Position numbers and translations under genes: made by a program. From Cohaesibacter intestini (GTDB taxonomy: Bacteria; Pseudomonadota; Alphaproteobacteria; Rhizobiales; Cohaesibacteraceae): 64,000 nucleotides of DNA. The stretch covers positions 186,001 through 250,000 of the forward strand of contig NZ_QODK01000004.1 of the NCBI RefSeq assembly GCF_003324485.1, given 5' to 3'. The notes below the pieces were generated by a model, which was given only the letters and a program-made list of their open reading frames with translations, made no database searches and was not told where the DNA came from. This document shows positions 43,279-52,939 of the stretch, piece after piece (position 1 is the first letter of the stretch; every line of letters begins with the position of its first letter).

Positions 43279-44495
43279 GGTTCCCGCTCCAAAATTGCCC
43301 GGACGCAGTCCTCGGCACAGCGGGCCGCAGAGGTATATTTTCCGGTTTCAACGCTCCAGTAACCGGGCGCTAACTGCATGGCACCATATCCGTGCCGCTC
43401 ATGCAGGCGGCTGTTCGGGTCCTGAATGTCCGTTTTGGCTTTGGCGGCGATATAGTCTCCGACGATCCGGGCCTTGGAGATCGGCTGTGTTTCCAACAGG
43501 GTCTTGAAGGTTGGGTCAATGGTGGCATAGCCTTGCCAGGTCTTCAGGATCGCAGCTTCATGATCGTCTAACCTTGGAGGCTGATCGCTGACCAGTTCTG
43601 CGCAACTGAAACACATACCGACCGGGTACCAACTGCAATAAAGACTGTCTTGAGCCGCACAATAGACGCTGTCGCCATAGGCGCCAAGCATCGCTGTGCT
43701 GTTGCGGGGAAGCGCACCGCCAAATGCCGCTCGGGCATTGGACAGCACGACACCGAATTTGTAGCGGTAGAACCATTGCGCATGGTCCGGATGGCCTGAT
43801 GCGGCATCGAGGTGCCTGCGTCCCGCCCAGGCACAATTGATCACCGTCTCAAACGGCCCTTCTGTGGTCTGCTCTGCCTTGTCTGATGGCATGAGGTCCA
43901 GATGCCATTGTTGCTTTTGCGGTCGGATTTTGGTGACAGTCGTGTCCAGACGAATGTCAACCCTTGGGTGGCTGTGGACGCAACGGCGTATTTCCTCAGC
44001 GATGGAGGCTGGCCATACGCCCTGTTCGGGTGTGTGAAACAGGGCCTGAAGTGTGTCGTGTGGCGGGGCTGAGGGAGAAACCGGTGCAAAATCCCTGCGG
44101 CCCAGATAGGAGGCAGCATTGCGGTTTGTTTGGACGTTAAGATACTGGATCACTTTGCCAAAATGGGCATTGATGGCTTTAACGGACAACATCGAGCTGT
44201 GCGGAACGAAATAGTCGAAGCGGTCGTAGATCATTGCCTCGAAGACACGAGACGGGATCCAGCGTTCGAGCAGCGGTCTGAAGCGCAAGGCATCATCAAT
44301 CATGCGGCGGGCTGTCTGGAAGCTGGTGTCTGCGGCATAGACAAAGCCGAGATGGATTTTCCCTTCATTGGCAAAAGAGGCCCGGGCCATTAACTCAGAA
44401 GCCCTGTCAAACAGCACGACCTTGTGCCCTGCTTCGGCCAGCTCCAGGGCGATCAGACATCCGGTCAGGCCACCCCCAATAATCGAAACGGACAT
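43263..44495 (-). CDS. FAD-dependent oxidoreductase (DAO family)
   Basis: A 410-aa flavoprotein. The dinucleotide-binding loop VSIIGGGLTGCLIALELAEAGHKVVLFDRAS begins at residue 3, and the C-terminal FAD contact appears as GYWSVETGKYTSAARCAEDCVRAIL. The fold is that of D-amino-acid-oxidase-type enzymes that oxidise C-N bonds or sugars. It overlaps the glycosyltransferase gene by 16 bp, so the two act together, plausibly making or modifying an unusual sugar. It lies 299 bp downstream of flhA on the same strand. The substrate is unknown. Confidence 0.82.
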   Translation of the reverse strand: MSVSIIGGGLTGCLIALELAEAGHKVVLFDRASELMARASFANEGKIHLGFVYAADTSFQTARRMIDDALRFRPLLERWIPSRVFEAMIYDRFDYFVPHSSMLSVKAINAHFGKVIQYLNVQTNRNAASYLGRRDFAPVSPSAPPHDTLQALFHTPEQGVWPASIAEEIRRCVHSHPRVDIRLDTTVTKIRPQKQQWHLDLMPSDKAEQTTEGPFETVINCAWAGRRHLDAASGHPDHAQWFYRYKFGVVLSNARAAFGGALPRNSTAMLGAYGDSVYCAAQDSLYCSWYPVGMCFSCAELVSDQPPRLDDHEAAILKTWQGYATIDPTFKTLLETQPISKARIVGDYIAAKAKTDIQDPNSRLHERHGYGAMQLAPGYWSVETGKYTSAARCAEDCVRAILEREPCSGF

Positions 44496-44794
44496 TCGCT
44501 TCCTCTAACCGGCTTCGCTCGGGCATGCCTTCAAAGCGCGGTGAAGAAATCTGCCCGGATTGGTTGCTTTGTGCTTTTACATCTACCCGGAAGCTACAAT
44601 TCTTCAGGCGTCAGGGTCAATCGATTATGTGCAGTCTGGTCCAATGAAATGGCTTTGATACAAGCGCTTCGTTGATGGGACGATTTTCATCCCGTTGCCT
44701 TTTGGTCAAGGTCGCCCCACCTCCGCTGCCCTTTGGCTTGGCAGCAGAAGTGGGATGGCCCTGTCGCAAACTGGATTGGGTTTGTTCTCAGAGG

Positions 44795-46975
44795 TTAGAT
44801 CGTGCCGACAGTCTTCAGCCGGACCCGGGTGTGGATTTCATTCTGGCTCAGAACCGTGGTGTGAGCGCGGAAGCGTTCTATGATCGAGCGCACGAAGGGG
44901 CGATTGCCCGGAGAGGTGAGCAGGACAGGAATTTCACCGATCTGGGCGGCATCTTCAAAGCCGTCGCGAACGCTGGCAACGAATTCCTGCAATTTGGTCG
45001 GTGCCATGGCCAGCTGTCGATCGTCTCCGTCGCCGATGAGCGCGCTGGCAAATTCCTGCTCCCATGCTGGCGACAGGCTGAGGATCGGCAGATAGCCGCC
45101 CGGCGCTTGGTGGCTGGCGCAGATTTGCAGCGACAGACGGGCGCGCACATGTTCGCTGATGGTCTGAATTGAACGGGTGAAGCCAGAGGCATCTGCAATG
45201 CCTTCGAGGATCGAGGACAGATCGCGGATCGAGATGCGTTCCGCCAGCAGGGTCTGGAGCACACGCTGGATGCCGGATACCGTGATCTGGCTCGGAACGA
45301 TGTCATCGACCAGCTTCTTCTGTTCGGACGGCAGCTCATCAAGCAGACCCTGTACGACCGCGTAGGAGAGCAACTCGTCCATGTTGGCCTTGATGATTTC
45401 GGTCAGATGGGTGGAGATGACCGTCGCCGGGTCGACAACCGTCAGGCCGAGAATGGCGGCTTCCTCACGCAGGGAACCGTCGATCCAGGTGGCAGGCAGG
45501 CCGAAGGTCGGCTCGGTGGTCTTCACGCCGGGCAGGGCAATGTCGCGGCCGGTCGGATCCATCGTCATATACTGGTTCGGATAGACCACACCACGCCCGA
45601 CTTCGACCTCCTTGACCTTCAGGACATAGTCATTGGCCTGCAACTGGACATTGTCCATGATGCGGACTGCGGGCATGATGAAGCCCATTTCCGAGGCAAG
45701 CTGGCGACGCAACGCCTTGATCTGGTCCGTGAGGGCCTGTGAAGCCGAGCCATTGGCCATGCTGATCAGGCCATAGCCCAGCTCAAGGCGCAGCTCGTCC
45801 ATTTTGAGAGCGGAACTAATCGGTTCTTCCGCAGGTGGGGCTGCTTCGGCCAGTTCTACCTGCTTCTCCTGAATGACCTTTTCAAGGGCTTCGCGTTGCT
45901 GCTTCTTGGTGGCCTTATAGGCAAAGTAGCCAGCGGCACCACCGAGTGTGAAGAAGGGGATCAACGGCATGCCGGGCAGGAAGGCCATGATGATCATAAT
46001 TGCCGACGACATGCCAAGGGCCTTGGGATAGCCGGACAACTGGCGAATAACTGCCGCGTCAGCGGAGCCGGAGACGCCAGCCTTGGAGACGAGAATACCG
46101 GCTGCGGTGGAAACGATCAGGGCCGGAATCTGGGAAACGAGGCCGTCACCGATGGTCAGCAGGGTATAGGCCTGTGCCGCATCGCCAAAGGCCATTTCCT
46201 TCTGCACCACGCCGATGATGATGCCACCCAGTACGTTGATGAAAGTGATGACCAGTCCAGCAATGGCGTCACCACGCACGAACTTTGAGGCACCATCCAT
46301 GGCCCCGAAGAAGGCGCTTTCGTCAGACAGATCCTTACGGCGCTGCTTGGCTTGCTCTTCGGTGATCAGGCCGGCGGAGAGGTCGGCATCAATTGCCATC
46401 TGCTTGCCGGGCATCGCATCAAGAGTGAAGCGGGCGGCGACTTCGGCGATACGGCCCGAACCCTTGGTGATGACGACGAAGTTGACGGTTACAAGAATCG
46501 CAAAGACGATCAAACCGATGATGAAGTTGCCACGGGTGACGAAATTGCCAAAGGCCTCGATGACATTGCCAGCCGCACCGCCCCCTTCATGGCCATAGGA
46601 CAGGATCAGTCGGGTCGAGGCAAGGTTCAAGGACAGCCGCAGCATGGTGGCGACCAGCAGAACCGTCGGGAAGGCGGAGAATTCCAGCGGCGCGCGAATG
46701 AAGAGTGACGTCATCAGGATCAGGACGGAGAAAATGATCGAGATGGCAAGGAACATATCAAGGAAGGCTGCCGGCATCGGCAGGATCATCACGACCAGAA
46801 TGGTCATGACACCAACGGCAAGGCCCAGATCCCCCTGACGCAGGAAGGTGACAATGCCACCCAGCTGTGCAAGCACAGACGGGCCAGCCGGGGCTGTCCC
46901 TTCCGGGGCAGCACCATCAGGGGCTGGAGCCGGGGCGATGGGGGCGTCAGCCATTGTCGCGTCTGCTTCGCTCAT
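44795..46975 (-). CDS. flhA: Flagellar export gate protein FlhA
   Basis: Inner-membrane export-gate component of the flagellar type III apparatus, 726 aa (normal 690-730). About eight transmembrane helices fill residues 45-340 (LAVGVMTILVVMILPMP, RLSLNLASTRLIL), with the FHIPEP-type cytoplasmic loop GSGRIAEVAARFTLDAMPGKQMAIDADLSAG. The C-terminal cytoplasmic domain binds chaperones. A Pro/Ala-rich N-terminal extension of about 35 residues precedes TM1. It is the last gene of the fliF-fliG-fliH-fliN-flbD-flhA operon, 78 bp after flbD. Confidence 0.96.
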   Translation of the reverse strand: MSEADATMADAPIAPAPAPDGAAPEGTAPAGPSVLAQLGGIVTFLRQGDLGLAVGVMTILVVMILPMPAAFLDMFLAISIIFSVLILMTSLFIRAPLEFSAFPTVLLVATMLRLSLNLASTRLILSYGHEGGGAAGNVIEAFGNFVTRGNFIIGLIVFAILVTVNFVVITKGSGRIAEVAARFTLDAMPGKQMAIDADLSAGLITEEQAKQRRKDLSDESAFFGAMDGASKFVRGDAIAGLVITFINVLGGIIIGVVQKEMAFGDAAQAYTLLTIGDGLVSQIPALIVSTAAGILVSKAGVSGSADAAVIRQLSGYPKALGMSSAIMIIMAFLPGMPLIPFFTLGGAAGYFAYKATKKQQREALEKVIQEKQVELAEAAPPAEEPISSALKMDELRLELGYGLISMANGSASQALTDQIKALRRQLASEMGFIMPAVRIMDNVQLQANDYVLKVKEVEVGRGVVYPNQYMTMDPTGRDIALPGVKTTEPTFGLPATWIDGSLREEAAILGLTVVDPATVISTHLTEIIKANMDELLSYAVVQGLLDELPSEQKKLVDDIVPSQITVSGIQRVLQTLLAERISIRDLSSILEGIADASGFTRSIQTISEHVRARLSLQICASHQAPGGYLPILSLSPAWEQEFASALIGDGDDRQLAMAPTKLQEFVASVRDGFEDAAQIGEIPVLLTSPGNRPFVRSIIERFRAHTTVLSQNEIHTRVRLKTVGTI

Positions 46976-47053
46976 GCCGATGTCGTCCTGTCAGTGACCT
47001 GTTGGTCTGGTTGAGGGGGGCGGACCCGTTCCCGTGAGATCCGACCTTGTCGT

Positions 47054-48427
47054 TTAGCTGGCGATGCGCCCTTCACCCGGTTGCGGGATCGAGACGCCTT
47101 CTTCGGAATATTGCTTCAATTTGTTACGCAGGGTCCGGATGGAAATGCCCAGAATGTTGGCGGCATGGGTCCGGTTACCAAGGCAATGGTCGAGGGTGTC
47201 AAGGATCAGTTCCTGTTCCACTTCGGCGACCGTGCGACCAACGAGATTGCGGGTCACGCCTTCTGCTGCCATCACGGCCTGTGCTGCGGGACCTGAGGCC
47301 ATGCCGATGATGGTCTGATCCATCCGGCTGCCGTCCGGCATACGCAGGGCTTCGGGTCCGATTTCGGTGCCGGTTGCCAACAGAACCGCGCGGTGCATGG
47401 TGTTTTCCAGCTCGCGGACATTGCCTTCCCACTGGTTTGCATGCAAATGGCGGGAGCATTCCGCACTCATCCGGCGCTGTGGCAGGCCATTGGCTTGCGC
47501 ATATTTGTCGGCAAAATGCTCGGCCAACAGGTCGATATCCTGCGGGCGATCACGCAAGGAAGGGATTTGCAGGTTGATGACATTGAGGCGGAACAGCAAA
47601 TCCTCGCGGAAGATGCCCGAACGCACTGCGTCGGCCAGATTGCGGTTGGAGGTGGCAATGATGCGGATGTCGACCGATACCGGTTTTGACCCGCCGACCC
47701 GGTCAATGGTCCGTTCCTGAATGGCACGTAGCAATTTGGCTTGCAGCCGGATATCCATCTCGGAAATCTCGTCGAGCAACAGGGTGCCGCCATTGGCTTC
47801 CTCGAATTTACCGATCCGGCGAGCGACAGCACCCGTGAAGGCGCCTTTTTCGTGACCGAACAGCTCGGACTCGAGCAGATTGTCAGGAATGGCGGCGCAG
47901 TTGACCGAGACGAATGGAGCGGAAGCCCGGCGGGAGTTGGTGTGCAGGTGGCGGGCCAGAACTTCCTTGCCGGTGCCGCTTTCGCCGGTGATCAACACCG
48001 AAGCGTCACTCGGGGCGATCTGGTTGGCCAGCTGAACAACGGCTCCCATGGCCGGGTCGCGATAGATCAGCGCCCCCTGATCCTGCGAGACAGCTTCCAG
48101 AACGGCAGCGATGATGGCCGGATCCGGTGGCAGCGGGATATATTCCTTGGCACCTGCCCGGATGGCATTGACCGCGGCGCGAGCGTCATTTTCGATGCCA
48201 CAGGCGACGACGGGCAGGGTGATGCGTTCGCTTTCCAGATCGGCAATCAGGCTGGCAATGTCGAGCCGGACATCAACCATCATCAGATCTGCACCGCGAC
48301 CGGCCCGCAAATGGCTGAGCGCCATGGCGGTGGTTTCGGCATGGGACACCTGTGCCCCCCGGTCAAGGGCAATCTTGGTGGCCTGGGAAAGCTGACCATT
48401 CAATGTTCCGGCAATCAAAAGGCGCAT
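47054..48427 (-). CDS. flbD: Sigma-54-dependent flagellar regulator FlbD
   Basis: Bacterial enhancer-binding protein of 457 aa that activates sigma-54 flagellar promoters. The N-terminal receiver (1-120) keeps the phospho-Asp position (VDVRL, Asp52) and a Lys (GAKEY) but lacks the acidic pair near residues 6-8 (it reads IAGTL), so it is degenerate. The AAA+ domain has GESGTGKE, the sigma-54 contact loop GAFTGA and a full arginine-finger region, followed by a Fis-type HTH (NRTHAANILGISIRTLRNKL). It is placed between fliN and flhA, as in Caulobacter. A matching promoter is found upstream of fliK. Confidence 0.94.
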   Translation of the reverse strand: MRLLIAGTLNGQLSQATKIALDRGAQVSHAETTAMALSHLRAGRGADLMMVDVRLDIASLIADLESERITLPVVACGIENDARAAVNAIRAGAKEYIPLPPDPAIIAAVLEAVSQDQGALIYRDPAMGAVVQLANQIAPSDASVLITGESGTGKEVLARHLHTNSRRASAPFVSVNCAAIPDNLLESELFGHEKGAFTGAVARRIGKFEEANGGTLLLDEISEMDIRLQAKLLRAIQERTIDRVGGSKPVSVDIRIIATSNRNLADAVRSGIFREDLLFRLNVINLQIPSLRDRPQDIDLLAEHFADKYAQANGLPQRRMSAECSRHLHANQWEGNVRELENTMHRAVLLATGTEIGPEALRMPDGSRMDQTIIGMASGPAAQAVMAAEGVTRNLVGRTVAEVEQELILDTLDHCLGNRTHAANILGISIRTLRNKLKQYSEEGVSIPQPGEGRIAS

Positions 48428-48440
48428 GGTTCTCTCCCAA

Positions 48441-48785
48441 TCACTTCTCTGATTTGATGATTTCGGTCATGGTGACGCCGAGTTTGTCTTCGACAAGCAC
48501 CACTTCGCCACGCGCAACAAGGCGGGCATTCACATAGATATCGACGGCTTCCCCGACCTTGCGATCAAGCTCCAGCACGTTGCCGACATCAAGGTTGAGC
48601 AATTCGCTGACGGGCATTTTTGCCCGGCCTAGAATGGCCGACACACGGACCGGCACATCGAAAACGGCTTCCAGATCCGCTGCATTCTTCTGCACATTCT
48701 CGACATCCATCGCGCCATTGGCTGCGAGGGACTGGCCATCCTGTTCTTGCAGAGCGAGGCCATCATCTTGATCGTTATCACTCAT
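48441..48785 (-). CDS. fliN: Flagellar motor switch protein FliN
   Basis: Switch-complex component of 114 aa. The C-terminal SpoA domain is clear: VPVRVSAILGRAKMPVSELLNLDVGNVLELDRKVGEAVDIYVNARLVARGEVVLVEDKLGVTMTEI. The first 35 residues are an acidic, Gln-rich tail. The start overlaps the fliH stop by 8 bp, and flbD follows 13 bp later. Confidence 0.95.
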   Translation of the reverse strand: MSDNDQDDGLALQEQDGQSLAANGAMDVENVQKNAADLEAVFDVPVRVSAILGRAKMPVSELLNLDVGNVLELDRKVGEAVDIYVNARLVARGEVVLVEDKLGVTMTEIIKSEK

Positions 48786-49764
48786 TGTTCATCTCCATCT
48801 GCATCTGGCCGGTCGAGGCAGGTATCTCTGGGTCTTGATCTGGTTGATTGATCTGGGACGGATCATCCAGCTCCGGGTCGGTCGAGAGCGAATCCGCAGA
48901 ACTGGCGTCAGTCGGGATCGGTTCTTGGTTTGGGATGAAATCTTCGGCTTGGTCCTGTTGCCCCGATGTTTCGACCGGCATCGGTTCAGGGCTGACCTCC
49001 CCGTTCATTTCGGAATTCTGGTCGATATTCTGGTCTGAAGGCTCTGACGCCGTTGGCATGTCACTGTCTGCGGCTGCCTCGGTTTCCGCGTCTGCGTCGC
49101 CTTGCATGTCATCTTCTGCGTCCGGAATGTGGGCAAAATGATCTTCGAGCAACTGGTCGACCTGACGGATCGCCGAACGCAGATTGCGACCAATGCCGCC
49201 ATCGGCCCATTCCACTTCGCAGTCACCTGCCAGGATGGTGGAATCCGGAATGATGGTCAGTTTGCCGCTGAAACCCAGCTCCGTCATCTGCTGGTCCACC
49301 AGTTCCTTGATCTCGTCGGCAATTTCATCATTCAGGCGAATGGAAATGTGCGGAACCTTTCGCAATGGAGCCAGGACCTGATGCAGCAGAGCCAGAATTT
49401 CCGTTTTCGGCTCCTGAGCGACCAGACGTTCTGCAAAGCGCGAGGCAAAGGCGAAGGCAAGGTTGGAAGCATCCTTCTCAAGCCGTTGCAGCAGGGTGCC
49501 GACCTCGGTGTAGATCATTGCGATCTCGTCAAACATGGTTCGCTGCAGGCTGAGGCTCTCCTCGCTTGCCAGACGCTCGCGCTGTTCAAGCGCAGCTGCC
49601 TCGCCTTCGGCGCGGGCCGCTGCCACTGCCTCCGCAAGCAGGCGCTCATGCTCGGCAACCGTGATCATCGGTTCGGGCGGGATTTCCTCGATCTCTTCCT
49701 CGATTTCCGGCTCCGGTGGAGCGGAAAAATCCAGATCAAACAGATAGCGAGCAGCCTGTTGCAT
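48778..49764 (-). CDS. fliH: FliH-like flagellar assembly protein with an acidic C-terminal extension
   Basis: Regulator that binds FliI and docks it at the export gate. I used the ATG at 49764 (MQQAARYLFDLDFSAPP), the usual alphaproteobacterial FliH beginning, preceded by GGAA; starts at 49788 and 49812 (TTG) are possible. The core (about 1-215) has the coiled coil AEHERLLAEAVAAARAEGEAAALEQRE and the FliH/HrpE-like domain ending in SAIRQVDQLLEDHF. The last 115 or so residues are low-complexity, acidic and Gln/Pro/Ser-rich, not seen in ordinary FliH. Neighbours fliG and fliN confirm the role. Confidence 0.85.
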   Translation of the reverse strand: MQQAARYLFDLDFSAPPEPEIEEEIEEIPPEPMITVAEHERLLAEAVAAARAEGEAAALEQRERLASEESLSLQRTMFDEIAMIYTEVGTLLQRLEKDASNLAFAFASRFAERLVAQEPKTEILALLHQVLAPLRKVPHISIRLNDEIADEIKELVDQQMTELGFSGKLTIIPDSTILAGDCEVEWADGGIGRNLRSAIRQVDQLLEDHFAHIPDAEDDMQGDADAETEAAADSDMPTASEPSDQNIDQNSEMNGEVSPEPMPVETSGQQDQAEDFIPNQEPIPTDASSADSLSTDPELDDPSQINQPDQDPEIPASTGQMQMEMNNE

Positions 49765-49863
49765 CTTGCGGGTTCCAGTTTGCCCCATTGTTTGGTTTTG
49801 GGGGCGGGTCAAGTAAGGATCAACGGTTTGATCGTCGGGTTTGGATTTGGTCAGACGGTTGGC

Positions 49864-50919
49864 CTAGTAAACCAGCTCGTCGTCGTTGTTGCCTTTGGAA
49901 ATCATGATTTCGCCGCGCGCGGCGAGATCCTTGGCCATGTTGACCATGGTGCCCTGTGCCTCGTCGACATCGCGCAGGCGGACTGGACCCATCGTGTCCA
50001 TGTCTTCCTGCAACATGGCACCAGCACGCTGGGACATATTGTCGAAGAAGAGTGTGCGGATCGTCTCGTTGGCACCCTTGAGGGCGAGAGCGAGAACGTC
50101 TTTCTCGATGTTGGCCAGCACAGCCTGAACACCAGCGGCGTCGAGCTTGGAGAGATCTTCGAAGGTGAACATCAGCTGCTTGATCTTCTCTGCCGACTCG
50201 CGGTTTTCCTCTTCGAGAGCGGCCAACAGGCGGGCTTCGGTCTGACGGTCGAAATTGTTGAAGATATCTGCCATCACTTCGTGCGCATCGCGGCGTTGGG
50301 TGGTCGACAGGTTCGACATGAATTCGACACGCAGGGTCTGTTCGACTTTCTCGAGAATTTCCTTCTGAATGGCTTCCATCGACAGCATGCGGTTGATGAC
50401 TTCGAGGCCGAAATCCTCCGGCATGATCGACAGGACGCGGGCCGCATGGTCTGGCTTGATTTTCGAGAGCACCACCGCAACGGTCTGTGGATACTCGTTC
50501 TTGAGATAGTTGGCGAGCACGTTTTCCTGAACGTTGGACAGTTTTTCCCACATGTTGCGACCGGCCGGACCTCGGATTTCCTCCATGATCACATTGACGC
50601 GTTCATGCGGCAGGAAGGAGAGCAGCAGGCGTTCGGTGGAATCATAGTTGCCGTTGACCGAGCCTTTGGACGACAGGCGGGCGACGAAATCGACGATCAG
50701 ATTGTCGAGCATGTTGGGCGTGATGCCGCCCAGCTTGGACATGGCAATGGAGACCTGCTTGATCTCGATGTCATCAAGACGCGCCCAGATCGGACCGCCA
50801 AATTCATCTCCAAGCGCCAGCAGCAGAATGGCAGCTTTCTCCGCGCCATCAAGGTCGCGTTCTTCATTGCTTGAGGAGACATTGGCAAGGGAGTTCGTTA
50901 CATTGGTAAGTGCTGACAT
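49864..50919 (-). CDS. fliG: Flagellar motor switch protein FliG
   Basis: Rotor protein of 351 aa that converts stator action into torque. The N-terminal [15 protein letters not shown], the ARM-like middle with [28 protein letters not shown] and the C-terminal torque helix region ([50 protein letters not shown]) are all present, the last containing the conserved charged residues. It begins 11 bp after fliF. Confidence 0.97.
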   Translation of the reverse strand: MSALTNVTNSLANVSSSNEERDLDGAEKAAILLLALGDEFGGPIWARLDDIEIKQVSIAMSKLGGITPNMLDNLIVDFVARLSSKGSVNGNYDSTERLLLSFLPHERVNVIMEEIRGPAGRNMWEKLSNVQENVLANYLKNEYPQTVAVVLSKIKPDHAARVLSIMPEDFGLEVINRMLSMEAIQKEILEKVEQTLRVEFMSNLSTTQRRDAHEVMADIFNNFDRQTEARLLAALEEENRESAEKIKQLMFTFEDLSKLDAAGVQAVLANIEKDVLALALKGANETIRTLFFDNMSQRAGAMLQEDMDTMGPVRLRDVDEAQGTMVNMAKDLAARGEIMISKGNNDDELVY

Positions 50920-50930
50920 GATCTTCTACC

Positions 50931-52577
50931 TCACGCTGCATCCTGAAGCCATAGACGCACGATCTTGGCAGCTTCTTCAGGGTTTTCTTTGACCAGTTCA
51001 CCAACCTTGAGCAGGGTGTCCATCTGCAGGGCTCCTTGAAGCTGGGCATTCTCGATTGCCTGCATGGTTGGGTGCGGAGTGTCTTCCCCGTCAGGGGCCG
51101 GGACAAGTTCCCCATTCTCACCGACAATCATCGGGACGCCATCTGCGCCAATCACAATGTCCGGACTTGCTTCTTCCTGCTGCTTTTCAAACATCCGCTT
51201 CATCATTGGACGCAGGACGAAGAACAAGATCAACAGGGTCATCAGGAAGAATGTGCCAAGTTCAACCATGCGGATATAGTCATCCTTGGTGAAGGCAAAC
51301 AATTCGTCGCCAGAATCGTCGAAAACTTGCTCCGGCCCTTCGGCGAACTGCATGTTGATGACTTCGATCTTGTCCCCACGGGTCTGGTCGTAGCCAACCG
51401 CAGAGCGAACGAGGGTTGCAATCTTTTCCAGTTGCTCTGGGGTGCGCGGCTTATATTCCAGCTCACCATTGGCATTCTTTTCATAAACACCGTCCACCAG
51501 AACCGCGACCGACAGGCGCTTGATGCGGCCACCCTGAACCACTTCCGTGGTGGTTTTGCGCGAAATCTCGTAATTGACCAGCTCTTCGGTGATGTCGGTG
51601 GCTTCCTGACGACCCGGGCCGTTGGCATTGTTGGCATTGGCGTTGGGCAGTTCGTTGCCGACGGTCACGCCTTCATTGCCTTCCTTTTCCTGACTTTTGG
51701 CGGTTTCGCTGCGGGTCTGGGTTGAGCGAACCACCTGTCCATCGGGATCAAAGGTGTCGGAGGTCTGGGTGATTTTGTTGAAATCCATCTCGGCGGCGAC
51801 CTCGATGCGGGTCCGGCCCTGACCGACGATGGAGGAGACAATGTCTTCGACCTGAGTGCGCAAGTGGCTTTCCATTTCGGTGCGGCGCTCTTCAAGACGG
51901 GTGGAGAGATAATTGTCATCATTGCCACGGCCCGATGCCAACAGACGGCCACGACCGTCGATGATGGTGACATTTTCGGGGTTGAGGCCTTCTACTGCCG
52001 AAGCGACCAGATGCTGGATCGCCTGAATCTGAACCGGGCTCAGATTGCCCTGCAGCTTGACGGCAATGGAGGCGGAGGGCGGTTTCTGCTCGCGCTTGAA
52101 CAGCGCACGCTTGGGCAACACCAGATGGACCCTGGAACTGCGGACATTGCGAATGGTGCGGATCGAACGGGACAGCTCACCTTCCAGCGCCCGCAGGTGG
52201 TTTACATTCTGCACGAAGCTGGTGGTGCCCAGAGTTTCGCTCTTGTCAAAGATTTCATAACCGACATTGCCACCGGTTGGCAGGCCGCTCTCAGCCAGTT
52301 GCATGCGCAGGCGCAGGATCTGCTCCTTTGGTGCCAGAATGACTGCGCCTTCATTGCGCACTTCGTGATTTACATTCTGGGATTCCAGCAATTTGGTGAT
52401 CTGGATGGAATCTTCGAATGACAGGTCGGTATAGAGCGGCGACAGCACGGGCTCGGTCACGCGCATCATGATGAAGGCAAAGAAGCCAATCAGCACAGCG
52501 GTCACAACGCCCATAGCGGCAAGTCTTGCCGGGCCCAATGCCTTGATGAATTCCAAAATGCCGTTCACACCACTCAC
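50931..52577 (-). CDS. fliF: Flagellar MS-ring protein FliF
   Basis: Builds the membrane MS ring. The 548-aa protein has TM1 (about residues 16-38, MGVVTAVLIGFFAFIMM), the RING domains with VLSPLYTDLSFEDSIQITKLLESQN and LPKRALFKREQKPPSASIAVKL, a Gly/Asn-rich periplasmic linker, TM2 (about 435-457, LGTFFLMTLLILFFVLR), and the C-terminal FliG-binding tail ending VRLWLQDAA. It is the first gene of the operon. A CtrA-type box and a dyad shared with the ctrA/fliI region lie just upstream. Confidence 0.97.
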   Translation of the reverse strand: MSGVNGILEFIKALGPARLAAMGVVTAVLIGFFAFIMMRVTEPVLSPLYTDLSFEDSIQITKLLESQNVNHEVRNEGAVILAPKEQILRLRMQLAESGLPTGGNVGYEIFDKSETLGTTSFVQNVNHLRALEGELSRSIRTIRNVRSSRVHLVLPKRALFKREQKPPSASIAVKLQGNLSPVQIQAIQHLVASAVEGLNPENVTIIDGRGRLLASGRGNDDNYLSTRLEERRTEMESHLRTQVEDIVSSIVGQGRTRIEVAAEMDFNKITQTSDTFDPDGQVVRSTQTRSETAKSQEKEGNEGVTVGNELPNANANNANGPGRQEATDITEELVNYEISRKTTTEVVQGGRIKRLSVAVLVDGVYEKNANGELEYKPRTPEQLEKIATLVRSAVGYDQTRGDKIEVINMQFAEGPEQVFDDSGDELFAFTKDDYIRMVELGTFFLMTLLILFFVLRPMMKRMFEKQQEEASPDIVIGADGVPMIVGENGELVPAPDGEDTPHPTMQAIENAQLQGALQMDTLLKVGELVKENPEEAAKIVRLWLQDAA

Positions 52578-52607
52578 CCTATCATTTCGGGAGTTCGCTC
52601 CAAATCA

Positions 52608-52648
52608 CTAGGCAATATTTTCCTAGGAGATGGTTAACAAGATGTTAA
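52608..52648 (-). promoter_or_regulatory. fliF control region: shared dyad plus CtrA-type box
   Basis: The dyad CTAGG-CAATATTTT-CCTAG lies at 52608-52626, 31 bp upstream of the fliF start. It is 16/19 identical to the element at 36402-36420. Next to it a CtrA consensus box TTAA-CAAGATG-TTAA occupies 52634-52648 (exact 7-bp spacing), with a third TTAA at 52657-52660. CtrA control of fliF is established in Caulobacter. Confidence 0.75.
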
Positions 52649-52868
52649 GGATTTGGTTAACGAGTGGTTGATGCTGCAGATTGCACCGATGAAAATGACT
52701 CAAAAGCGGTCTTTTTTTTCCATTCAGTCGAAAAAGAATTGGGTCACCCTGTGGGAATGTATGGCTAGAACGCCTTTGAGGGGCAGCTGCCTTGTTAATT
52801 ATAACAGGGTGTCATCGCGTTTCTTTGGGGGAGGTGAGGGGGGCAGAAATGAATGCCTTGCCACACGT

Positions 52869-52898
52869 AAAAAGGTCGAGGGAAGCCCCTCGACCTTT
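52869..52898 (-). terminator. Terminator after sciP
   Basis: A perfect 13-bp stem AAAAGGTCGAGGG with CCCTCGACCTTTT has a tiny loop and A/T runs on either side, so it can stop reverse-strand transcripts from sciP. Confidence 0.88.
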
Positions 52899-52939
52899 TC
52901 GCAAGGTTTGCCAGTCCGAAATGCCCCGGGCTGGAACTG

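Larger units (their letters stand above)
52578..52939. other. Intergenic region between fliF and sciP
   Basis: This 362-bp region lies upstream of fliF and downstream of sciP, both on the reverse strand. It holds the fliF control elements (52608-52660), a single GANTC site at 52697-52701 and the sciP terminator at 52869-52898. I see no additional gene. Confidence 0.6.

Noticed and set aside
44496-44794. Hidden gene between the oxidoreductase and flhA
   Set aside because: The frames are short with no motif or ribosome site; the region looks like an untranslated spacer.
49102-50874. Long forward-strand open frame (590 codons) over fliH and fliG
   Set aside because: It is the antisense of two conserved flagellar genes, with no recognisable domain.
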